64,000 bases of DNA from Azomonas macrocytogenes (GTDB lineage: Bacteria > Pseudomonadota > Gammaproteobacteria > Pseudomonadales > Pseudomonadaceae). The position numbers were made by a program, and so were the translations under genes. Under the pieces are notes generated by a model, which saw only the letters and a list, made by a program, of their open reading frames with translations, did no database searches and was not told the origin of the DNA. The DNA lies in contig NZ_JACHXI010000005.1 in the NCBI RefSeq assembly GCF_014191985.1, positions 1-64,000 on the forward strand, given 5' to 3'. Shown here piece after piece: positions 52,517 through 60,671 of this stretch. The stretch's first letter is position 1; the number at the start of each line of letters is the position of its first letter.

Positions 52517-53920
52517 ATGCCGGGTGCATTGCTTCGTACGGGAACGCTTCAGGAATTCAAGGCGCTGGGCGTCGACGGCCAGCCGGTATACAGCGTGGCG
52601 CTGCAACTGCGCGAGGCCATCCGCCTGAAGATGCGACGCGAGGCTGCCGATTGCCTGGCCATCCCGCAACCCAATGAAACCGGCGACCGGATCGACTGGT
52701 ACGCGCCTTTCGAAGGCGACGTGGTGCCCTGGTCGGCGGCCATCCCTGAAGAACGCAAACAGGCCTTTGCCCTGCTCGAAGAGATGCAGGCCGGGTTGCG
52801 CGCCACCAGCGAATCCATGCGCGGCGATGTGCACAATCGCGAGAAGCAGGTCTTCGGTCGCCTGCTGGAAAAGGCCCTGCAGTTTCCTGATGCCGAGCAC
52901 GTCTATCTGGTGGACGGCAAGCCGGTGATCACTTTCTGGGGCTTCAGCGACGAGCGCAGCCCCGAGGGCCAGGATTCGCTTTCCCTGTTGCGTCCCGTCG
53001 CGCCGGCTCCTGCTCCGACAAGTGCTGCGCCCATGCCGCCACCCATTGCTTCGGCCACTGCTGTGGCGGTTACTTCGTCACGCTGGCGCCGCTGGCTCTG
53101 GCTGCTGCTATTGCCGCTGCTGCTACTGCTTCTTTTGTGGTTGATGCGTGCCTGTGCACCGACCGTCGAGCTGCCGCTTGGTCTGTCCCAGATCGATTTG
53201 CCCGGGCTGCCGGCAGTGCAAGAAAGAAATGTCGACCTGCATGGTGGCACAGTCAATGTAGAAGGTTCGTCCTCCGTCAACGCTACAGGGGATGGCACTA
53301 TCCAGCCCGGTACTGGCGATGGTGACCTTGAGACGGAGAATGGCCTTCCCGCCGGCGAGGATACCCCGCCCGGTCCCGATGGGGCTGGCCAGGAGGATGG
53401 CAAGGGTGCGGAGGAACCCAAGGACGGCGAACAGCCTCCCGCCGACGGACAGAAACCCGGCGAAAAGCCGCAGGTGCCGCCACCGCCACCGGAACTTCCC
53501 AAGGATGCTGCTGATAAATCCACCCAGGACAAGGCTGGCCAGAAGCCGATGAACATTCCGCCCGAGGCGCAAAAGAACGGCTCGACCGACTTTCTCGATG
53601 GTAACTGGCGGGCCGGTGCCGGCATCCAGGACGCCAAGACCGGCAAACCACTGCAGTTGGACTACGATTTCGGCAAAGACGGCAAGGGTAAGGTCGGCAT
53701 CCGCCGGGGCGACGGCGTACAGTGTTCGGGAGCAGTGAGCGCCTCGATGAAAGGTGGCAATCTAGCGATCACCAACCAGGGCCAGGCGACCTGCAGCGAT
53801 GGCAGCACCTACAAGCTGCCGGAAGTGGTCTGTGCGCCGGATGCCAAGAGTACGGCGGATTGCACCGGCAGTTACGATAATCAGAAATTCCCCATGTCGA
53901 TGCGGCAGGGCGGCCAGTAG
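52517..53920 (+). CDS. srfA: SrfA family protein
   Basis: A 467-residue protein resembling SrfA of enterobacterial srfABC operons: GALLRTGTLQEFKALGVDGQ and CLAIPQPNETGDRIDWYAPF then EGDVVPW are the family N-terminus. Residues 1-160 are cytoplasmic by prediction. One membrane segment follows (about 192-212, WLWLLLLPLLLLLLLWLM). Next comes an acidic, Gly/Pro-rich linker (about 250-350) and a C-terminal periplasmic domain (350-467) with four Cys (QCSG, TCSDG, VCAP, DCTG) that could form two disulfides. Srf genes were named as SsrB-regulated factors in Salmonella. One report, from memory, describes a srfABC as a toxin-antitoxin-like set in Xenorhabdus. Function is unproven. srfB follows 17 bp later. 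Confidence 0.82.
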   Translation: MPGALLRTGTLQEFKALGVDGQPVYSVALQLREAIRLKMRREAADCLAIPQPNETGDRIDWYAPFEGDVVPWSAAIPEERKQAFALLEEMQAGLRATSESMRGDVHNREKQVFGRLLEKALQFPDAEHVYLVDGKPVITFWGFSDERSPEGQDSLSLLRPVAPAPAPTSAAPMPPPIASATAVAVTSSRWRRWLWLLLLPLLLLLLLWLMRACAPTVELPLGLSQIDLPGLPAVQERNVDLHGGTVNVEGSSSVNATGDGTIQPGTGDGDLETENGLPAGEDTPPGPDGAGQEDGKGAEEPKDGEQPPADGQKPGEKPQVPPPPPELPKDAADKSTQDKAGQKPMNIPPEAQKNGSTDFLDGNWRAGAGIQDAKTGKPLQLDYDFGKDGKGKVGIRRGDGVQCSGAVSASMKGGNLAITNQGQATCSDGSTYKLPEVVCAPDAKSTADCTGSYDNQKFPMSMRQGGQ

Positions 53921-53937
53921 GGCGGAAAAACGACACG

Positions 53938-56913
53938 ATGTTTCCAGAAAAAACGGATTACGAAGAACGGATCACCCTGATCATGGGTAGCGGCATCCAG
54001 TTCCTGGATTTCGCCGTCAAGCTCGAACTGCGCCGCGAACTGCCCGGCGAGTTCGTCCGGTCGCGTAGCGACGGTCCGCTGGCTCGGCTGCTGTTCGATG
54101 AACGCAGCAACAGTTTCTATCATCCGGCCGAGCCCGGCGTCGCGGTGTCGCCGACGTTCAACGTCGGGGTCGACCAGTCGGTGCGCCTGCTCAAAGGGCT
54201 CTGGCTACCGTTGCCGTTTTTTCGTTTCAGCCCGCCGCGCCGTTTCGACGACGGTCCATCCAACTGGTCGCGAATCCGTATCGTCGAACTCAAGGAAGGC
54301 GAGGACCCGGACGGCAATACCCACCGCGTCACCCTGGCCTTCGATACCAAGGTCTTCGACAGCCGCAGCGATACCGCCTACCTGGCCCCGACCAGCGACG
54401 ATGTCAGGGCTGGTGCCAGCTTCGCGCTGGCCTACCGAGCCGATGAAATGGGCTGGTTCCTCGATCTCAACTGGGTCGATGGCTGGTTGCGTGAACTGTT
54501 CGTCGAACAGGCCCAACTGCCGCCGGTGCGCATGCAGCTCGACGATATCGAGGCCGAATGCCAGCAGCTCTACCACCAGGCGCATTACCTCAACCTGCTG
54601 CATCTGTTCGGCACGTTGCTACCGGTCCCTGAACTCAAGGTGATTTCCAACCGTGACAGCGACCTGCACAAGGCGATTCCGGTGGACATGGTGCTGGATG
54701 TCGGCAATTCGCGGACCTGCGGCATCCTGATCGAGGATCATCCGCAGGAAAACAATGGCCTGAGCAAGCGCTATGAATTGGAATTGCGCGACCTGACGCA
54801 GCCCGAGCAGGTCTATCCCGAGCCATTCGAAAGTCGCATCGAATTCGCCCAGGCGGTCTTTGGCAAAGATCATTTCTCGGTACAGAGCGGGCGCCGCGAA
54901 GCCTTCCTCTGGCCGACCATCGCCCGCGTCGGTCGCGAGGCCGGGCGCCTGGCCAGTCGCCGGCGTGGTACCGAAGGCTCGACCGGGCTGTCGAGCCCCA
55001 AGCGTTACCTGTGGGATGAAGACAACTACGAACCGGGCTGGCGCTTCAACTGTGCCTATGTCAAATCCGAAAGCGAGCCGCACGCCACGGCCGCACCGGT
55101 GGCCGGGTTGATCAACGAAAAAGGCCAGGCACTCTACACGCTGCCATTTGACGAGCGCATGCCGGTGTTTCACCCGCACTATTCGCGCAGCTCGCTGATG
55201 ACCTTCATGCTCTGCGAAGTGCTCAGCCAGGCGCTGATGCAGATTAACAGCCCCTCGCAGCGCTTGCGCATGAGCCATTCGCGGGTGCCGCGCCACCTAC
55301 GCTCGATCATCCTCACCGTACCGCCGTCGATGCCCAAGCCCGAGCGCGAAATCTTTGCGCGTTGCATGGAGCAGGCCATCGGCCTGGTGTGGAAAAGCCT
55401 CGGCTGGCATCCCGAAGACGATCCAGTCAATATCAAGGAGGCCCAGAGCCGCCAGACAGCCTGGCCCTGGTTACCCGAAGTGCATGTGCAATGGGACGAA
55501 GCCACCTGCGGCCAGGTGGTCTACCTGTTCAATGAGACCCAGAACAACTTCGCCGGCCGGCCGGAAGAGTTCTTCGCCGCCATGGCTCGCCCGGATCTGC
55601 AGCACAAGGATCGCCTGACCATCGCCTCGATCGATATCGGCGGCGGCACCACGGATTTGGTGATCACTGAATACCGTCTCGACGGCACCGGCAGCAATGT
55701 CTACATCACACCCGAGCAGCGTTTCCGCGACGGTTTCAAGGTGGCCGGCGATGACATTCTGCTCGATGTGATCCGCCAATTCGTCCTGCCGGCATTGCGC
55801 GAGGCGCTGGTCAAGGCTGACATCACGGCGCCTGAGGCACTGCTGTCGCGCCTGATCGGCAATGAGCCGCTGGCCGTGCAGGAGGCCATGCTGCGCCAGC
55901 AACTGACCCTGCAGGTGTTCAGCCCCATCGGCCTGCGCCTGCTCAAGGCCTACGAGCATTACGATCCGCTGGACCCCGCCGCGCTGGTCAGCGCTACCTT
56001 CGGCGAATTGCTCAACGAACGGCCCACCAGCGATGTGCTGGAATATGTCAGCAACGCCGTACGCCGCCAGTTGGGCAACGACAGCGAGGCTTTCGATATC
56101 CTCGCTACACCGTTGCAAGTCAGTCTGCGGCGCATCCACGAAGCCTTTATCGGCGACCGCATGAATATCGGCAAGACCATCCAGGCGCTCTGCGAAGTGG
56201 TCTACCACTATCCCTGCGATGTGCTGCTGCTGACCGGTCGGCCGTCGCGCCTGCCTGGCGTGCAGGCACTGTTCCGCAAGCTGCTGCCGCTGCCGCCGGG
56301 ACGCATCCTGCCGCTCAATCATTACCGCACGGGCGGCTGGTATCCGTTCAACAAGCTGGATCGCATCGAAGACCCGAAGACCACCGCAGCGGTTGGTGCC
56401 ATGCTTTGCCTGCTGAGCCGCAGCTTGCGCCTGCCGAACTTCTTCTTCCGCGTGGCGGCGCTGAAGCCTTACTCGACGCTCAAATACCTGGGGCTGATCG
56501 ACAACAACAACGTGGTCAAGGACAGCAACGTCTATTATCGCGGCATCGATCTTGACGACCCGGAATACGAGCTGCCGGAATCCACCTTCGACATGCGCGG
56601 TACCATGCGCCTGGGGTTCCGTCAGTTGTCCAATGAGCGCTGGTCGGCCGCGCCGCTGTACACCCTGAGCATCGAAAACCAGAAACTGCGCGAAGAAGTG
56701 GCATCCAAGGGTCTGGTGCTCAAGGTACGCCTGGGCATCAAGCCCTCGCGTAATCCGAGCGAAGGCAGCGAAAGCTTCGAATTCCTCGGTGCGGAATCGA
56801 GCAACGGCTCGGTCAGCCGCTCGCACATCCGGCTCAAACTCAACACCCTGTCCGATGCTGGACTGGGTGAATCCCAATATTGGCTCGATAGTGGCAGCGT
56901 GTTTCGCAAATGA
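53938..56913 (+). CDS. srfB: SrfB family protein, actin/Hsp70-fold ATPase
   Basis: A 991-residue soluble protein of the SrfB family. Three ATPase motifs of the actin/Hsp70/FtsA fold are readable: phosphate-1 VLDVGNSRTCGILIED (Asp254), phosphate-2 IASIDIGGGTTDLVITEYRL (Asp566) and adenosine-binding LLLTGRPSRLPGVQALF (about 763-779). More than 300 residues lie between the first two motifs, including SPKRYLWDEDNYEPGWRFNC, a large family-specific insertion. No signal or membrane segment is seen. It should be a cytoplasmic nucleotide-dependent switch or scaffold. Its stop overlaps the srfC start by four bases, so the two are coupled. Confidence 0.88.
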   Translation: MFPEKTDYEERITLIMGSGIQFLDFAVKLELRRELPGEFVRSRSDGPLARLLFDERSNSFYHPAEPGVAVSPTFNVGVDQSVRLLKGLWLPLPFFRFSPPRRFDDGPSNWSRIRIVELKEGEDPDGNTHRVTLAFDTKVFDSRSDTAYLAPTSDDVRAGASFALAYRADEMGWFLDLNWVDGWLRELFVEQAQLPPVRMQLDDIEAECQQLYHQAHYLNLLHLFGTLLPVPELKVISNRDSDLHKAIPVDMVLDVGNSRTCGILIEDHPQENNGLSKRYELELRDLTQPEQVYPEPFESRIEFAQAVFGKDHFSVQSGRREAFLWPTIARVGREAGRLASRRRGTEGSTGLSSPKRYLWDEDNYEPGWRFNCAYVKSESEPHATAAPVAGLINEKGQALYTLPFDERMPVFHPHYSRSSLMTFMLCEVLSQALMQINSPSQRLRMSHSRVPRHLRSIILTVPPSMPKPEREIFARCMEQAIGLVWKSLGWHPEDDPVNIKEAQSRQTAWPWLPEVHVQWDEATCGQVVYLFNETQNNFAGRPEEFFAAMARPDLQHKDRLTIASIDIGGGTTDLVITEYRLDGTGSNVYITPEQRFRDGFKVAGDDILLDVIRQFVLPALREALVKADITAPEALLSRLIGNEPLAVQEAMLRQQLTLQVFSPIGLRLLKAYEHYDPLDPAALVSATFGELLNERPTSDVLEYVSNAVRRQLGNDSEAFDILATPLQVSLRRIHEAFIGDRMNIGKTIQALCEVVYHYPCDVLLLTGRPSRLPGVQALFRKLLPLPPGRILPLNHYRTGGWYPFNKLDRIEDPKTTAAVGAMLCLLSRSLRLPNFFFRVAALKPYSTLKYLGLIDNNNVVKDSNVYYRGIDLDDPEYELPESTFDMRGTMRLGFRQLSNERWSAAPLYTLSIENQKLREEVASKGLVLKVRLGIKPSRNPSEGSESFEFLGAESSNGSVSRSHIRLKLNTLSDAGLGESQYWLDSGSVFRK

Positions 56914-59615
56914 ACGATTCCAAATCGCCTGAACGACTTTCGCAAAGCTGGACCGCCATCCATACCGGTGCGGGTGAGGCGATCCGCTGGATCGGCCAGG
57001 TACGCCGCAGCGCGCCGCGGCTGGACAACGAGGCGGATGACCTGATCCTCGGTCTGCGCCGCGTGCGCAATACGGCCCGGCGTCTGGGTAGCGTTTCAAC
57101 GCTGCCGATGACCGTGGGTTTCTTCGGCCTGTCGCAAGCCGGCAAGTCCTACCTGATCTCGACCCTGGCTGCGGGTGTCAACGGCAAGCTGGAGACCGAC
57201 TTCGGCGAGCGCCGCCTGGACTTCATCGAACATGTCAATCCGCCGGGCGGCGGCAAGGAGGCCACCGGCCTGGTGACGCGCTTCAGTCGTACTGCACGGC
57301 CGGGGCCGGACGATTTTCCCCTGGAGTTGAAGCTGTTCACCGAAGTCGAGCTGGCCAAGGTGCTGGCCAATTCCTTCTTCAACGACTTCAACACCGAGAA
57401 GGTGCAGTACGGCTACAACGAGACGGCGATCCGCCAACTGCTCCGCGAGCTCGACAAGCGTCGGCAGCTCAAGCCGGTCGCAGGCGTCAGCGAAGACGAT
57501 GTCGTGGCCTTGTGGGACTACTTGCAAGGCAGTTTTCCCGGCTCCCTCAGCCCCTTGAGCAACTATTACTGGCCGCTGGCAGTGGAACTTGCGCCCTACC
57601 TGGCACTGGAAGACCGGGCGCACCTGTTTTCGATCTTCTGGGGCGAGATAGGCGAACTGAGTGAAGCCTACCTCGCATTCGCCCGTACCCTGTCCAGCCT
57701 GGGCAATGCCCACAAGGTCTTCGCGCCGCTGGAAGCCCTGGTGCGGACCAATGGCCAGGGCGGGCTGTCGCAGGCCGACAGCATCATGAACGTGGATATG
57801 CTGGAGCGGCTCGGCAAGGCGTCCGACCAGCAGATCGGCGTGCGGCCCTGGGTGGGCGGCGAGCTGAAGCCCGAGGTACAGCTGTCTTTGGCGCAACTGG
57901 CGGCACTCACTGCCGAGCTGGTGTTCCCGTTGGTCGAACCCACCAGCGAGCCGCTGTTCGAAGAGGTCGATCTGCTCGATTTTCCCGGTTACCGCGGTCG
58001 TTTGAATGTCGAATCGCTCGACGATGTGCGGCGTGCCGTGAGCAGCGACGAGGCCAGCCCGGTGGCGCAGTTGATCCTGCGCGGCAAGGTCGCCTATCTG
58101 TTCGAGCGCTACACCGACAGCCAGGAAATGAACGTGCTGATCGTTTGCACACCCTCGAACAAGCAATCGGATGTCACCAGCGTCGGCCCGGTACTGAGTC
58201 GCTGGATCGACCGGACCCAGGGTGAGACGCCCGAACAGCGTGCCCGACGCAAGCCCGGTCTGTTATGGGCGATCACCATGTTCGACATGCGCATCGGTAG
58301 CGACCTGGACAAGGGCGAAGATCTGTTGCGCATGGGCTGGGGCAGCGGTGGCATGATGAAGATGACCATGCTCGAGCGCTTCGGCCAGTATGCCTGGCTG
58401 CAGGACTGGAGCGATGGCCAGCCATTCGACAACACCTTCCTGGTGCGCAAGCCGCGCATGAAAGTGACCTTCCTCGATCTGCAGGATGGCCAGGAAGTGG
58501 CCATTCACAAGGCTGCCTGCAGTTCTCTGGAACTGATGCGCCGCACTTTTACCGAGGACGAGACGGTCAATCGCCATGTGCGAGACGCAGAACAAGCCTG
58601 GGACGCGATGCTGGCGCTGAACGATGGCGGCATGGGGCGGATCAGCGCCTATCTGCGCCAGGTCGCCTTGCATGGCGTCAAGCTGGAGCGTATCCGCGAG
58701 CAGCTGGACGATGTGCTGCACCTGCTCGATAACCGGCTCGGCCACTGGTTCCAGGCTGAAGGCGCCGGTGAGCTGGAGAAAAAGCGCAAGATTGCCCAGC
58801 AGATTTCCAACGCCATCTGGCCGCGGCGTTTTCTGCTCGGCGAACTGCTGCAACGTATGCAACTGCCGGATGATGCGCTACGCACTCTGTACCTGCATGT
58901 GGGAGAGGAGTACGACGAGCCGGCTACAGGCGAAACCGAGGCTTCTTCCTCTGGTGCAATCAACCTGGGTGCTGGTGGCAGCGACGATACCTTCGATCTG
59001 TTCGGCGACAACCGCCCGGCGATAGCAGTTGCTTCGTCTGCACCGCCTGTCACCGGCAGCGATGCGCGCTTCGCCCAGGCCGTACTGCGCGAATGGATCA
59101 GCCATCTTCGCCATATTCCCGAAGATGTACTCTTGATGACCTATCTGGGCTTCGACAAATCGGCAATCGAGGCCCTGGTGGATGAATTGATCACCGGCGC
59201 CAGCCGACTCGACCTGCAGCAGCGCCTGCTGCAGGCCATCGTCAGCACCGAGCAGATCGGTACCAAGCGCGAACAGCTGGCCGGGCGCCAGGTGCTCACG
59301 GCCAAGATCATGCTGGCCGACTTCATCGGTTGGCTCGGTTTCGTCGAGCTGCCTCTCGAGCTGCGCCCGGACAGCCGCATCCTGCCTGACGGCAAATTGT
59401 TCCAGGCGCCACCCGAGGTTGCACCGGGTAAGCTGCCGCTATTGCCGGAGAAACCTCAGGAGCACACTCGCCAGTATGTCGGCGACTGGTTGGTAGCTCT
59501 GGCCCGGATCGCTGAAGACAACGCCGGCCACAGCGCCGGCCGGGAAATCACTCCCGAGCAGAACGAGGCGCTGGGCAAGATCCTCGCCACCCTACATGCA
59601 GCGCGAGCGGAATAG
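56910..59615 (+). CDS. srfC: SrfC family protein, dynamin-like GTPase
   Basis: A 901-residue protein of the SrfC (Virul_Fac) family. The G1 P-loop is GLSQAGKS (73-80) in MTVGFFGLSQAGKSYLISTL. A G3 motif DFPG (357-360) occurs in DLLDFPGYRGR, and a G4-like TMFD appears near residue 457. The distance between G1 and G3 (almost 280 residues) means a large insertion in the GTPase domain. The C-terminal 400 residues are mostly helical and could form a dynamin-like stalk. There is no clear membrane segment. It is translationally coupled to srfB and lies six bases before the next gene. GTPase activity is inferred from motifs. Confidence 0.85.
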   Translation: MNDSKSPERLSQSWTAIHTGAGEAIRWIGQVRRSAPRLDNEADDLILGLRRVRNTARRLGSVSTLPMTVGFFGLSQAGKSYLISTLAAGVNGKLETDFGERRLDFIEHVNPPGGGKEATGLVTRFSRTARPGPDDFPLELKLFTEVELAKVLANSFFNDFNTEKVQYGYNETAIRQLLRELDKRRQLKPVAGVSEDDVVALWDYLQGSFPGSLSPLSNYYWPLAVELAPYLALEDRAHLFSIFWGEIGELSEAYLAFARTLSSLGNAHKVFAPLEALVRTNGQGGLSQADSIMNVDMLERLGKASDQQIGVRPWVGGELKPEVQLSLAQLAALTAELVFPLVEPTSEPLFEEVDLLDFPGYRGRLNVESLDDVRRAVSSDEASPVAQLILRGKVAYLFERYTDSQEMNVLIVCTPSNKQSDVTSVGPVLSRWIDRTQGETPEQRARRKPGLLWAITMFDMRIGSDLDKGEDLLRMGWGSGGMMKMTMLERFGQYAWLQDWSDGQPFDNTFLVRKPRMKVTFLDLQDGQEVAIHKAACSSLELMRRTFTEDETVNRHVRDAEQAWDAMLALNDGGMGRISAYLRQVALHGVKLERIREQLDDVLHLLDNRLGHWFQAEGAGELEKKRKIAQQISNAIWPRRFLLGELLQRMQLPDDALRTLYLHVGEEYDEPATGETEASSSGAINLGAGGSDDTFDLFGDNRPAIAVASSAPPVTGSDARFAQAVLREWISHLRHIPEDVLLMTYLGFDKSAIEALVDELITGASRLDLQQRLLQAIVSTEQIGTKREQLAGRQVLTAKIMLADFIGWLGFVELPLELRPDSRILPDGKLFQAPPEVAPGKLPLLPEKPQEHTRQYVGDWLVALARIAEDNAGHSAGREITPEQNEALGKILATLHAARAE

Positions 59616-59621
59616 GCAAGT

Positions 59622-60671
59622 ATGCTGAGAATCGAACTGAAGGCAGCGGCCAGCGGCCAGCCCGGCTACGGGGAGCTGATCCTGCACGGTTGGGAAGCCG
59701 GTACCGAGGGGCTGGAACTGGCTATCCAGCGTAATCAGGACGGTCGCTACCTTGATGTCCGCGGCGGCTGGGATACCAATCCCGCCTGGCACGTCATCGA
59801 TGGGTTCGAGCACAACGGCAAGCTCCTGAGCGGCGAAGTCGGCCCCTGGCTGATCGATCCCCTGGTGCTCGATCCGCAGATGGTCTACATGCTGCAATTG
59901 CGCAATACCGAGGCGAGCGACAAAGGCGTACTGCGTACCGTCGGCAACCTGCTGTCGTCCCAGGCTGCTGGCAATTCGCTGCGCGAAGAGGGACGAGTCA
60001 ACCCCCGTAACAAGCCGACGCCCGTCGAAGCAGAGCCATCACCGCCGCCGGAACCCGTAGTCGAGCCGGTAACGGAGCCAGTGGTCGAGCCGCCACCCCC
60101 TCCCGAACCCATGGAATCCCTGACCGCCGAGCCTCGTGAAATTCCACCCGTGATAAAGGATCCTCGCCGGTTGGTATGGATCATCGCTTTGCTGACCCTG
60201 CTGGCGGTCATCGGCGCGGCCTGCTATTGGTGGTTTTTCCTGCGCGACCACAGTCTCAGCGACAATCCTGCCGTGGACCCGGCCCAGGTTACCGCACCGG
60301 CGACAAGCAGCAGCGAAGCAGGTGATTGCACCCTGGATGGCAGTGCGCAAGACCTGGCCTTTATCCAGACCTGCCTGAAATCCAAGCCATCCAGCGAACA
60401 GCTCCTAGCGGTGATCGACGCCGCGAAAAAAGCCAGGCGCTGTGGTGTGGTGCAGCGCCTGTACGCACATCAGGCGCAGTCCGGCAATGCTGCCATCGCC
60501 TTCGCCTATGCCCGCGAATACGATCCGCAAACCTTCAAGGCTGGTGGCTGCATCGAATCTGCCGATGCCGAGACGGCGGTTTACTGGTATGAGATCGCGG
60601 TGGCCAACGATGCCAACAACAAGGAAGCCAGCCAACGGCTGGCAGAATTGAAGAAAGCGAGCGAGAAATGA
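59622..60671 (+). CDS. Proline-rich single-pass membrane protein of the srf locus
   Basis: A 349-residue protein I do not recognise by family. Residues 1-100 look beta-rich (ELILHGWEAGTEGLELAIQR). A Pro/Glu/Val-rich linker follows (about 131-163, PPPEPVVEPVTEPVVEPPPP). A membrane helix at about 183-205 (LVWIIALLTLLAVIGAACYW) separates it from a C-terminal periplasmic domain with paired Cys (DCTL, TCLK, RCGV, GGCI) and helical repeats that recall Sel1/TPR units (AIAFAYAREYDPQTF, AVYWYEIAVANDANNKEA). The layout mirrors SrfA: cytoplasmic domain, low-complexity linker, one helix, periplasmic Cys-rich domain. It overlaps the next gene by four bases. Confidence 0.7.
   Translation: MLRIELKAAASGQPGYGELILHGWEAGTEGLELAIQRNQDGRYLDVRGGWDTNPAWHVIDGFEHNGKLLSGEVGPWLIDPLVLDPQMVYMLQLRNTEASDKGVLRTVGNLLSSQAAGNSLREEGRVNPRNKPTPVEAEPSPPPEPVVEPVTEPVVEPPPPPEPMESLTAEPREIPPVIKDPRRLVWIIALLTLLAVIGAACYWWFFLRDHSLSDNPAVDPAQVTAPATSSSEAGDCTLDGSAQDLAFIQTCLKSKPSSEQLLAVIDAAKKARRCGVVQRLYAHQAQSGNAAIAFAYAREYDPQTFKAGGCIESADAETAVYWYEIAVANDANNKEASQRLAELKKASEK

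Noticed and set aside
55471-57099. A 542-codon open frame antisense to srfB/srfC
   Set aside because: Shadow of two coupled genes with clear NTPase motifs; low-complexity Gln/Ala/Arg composition and no start signal.
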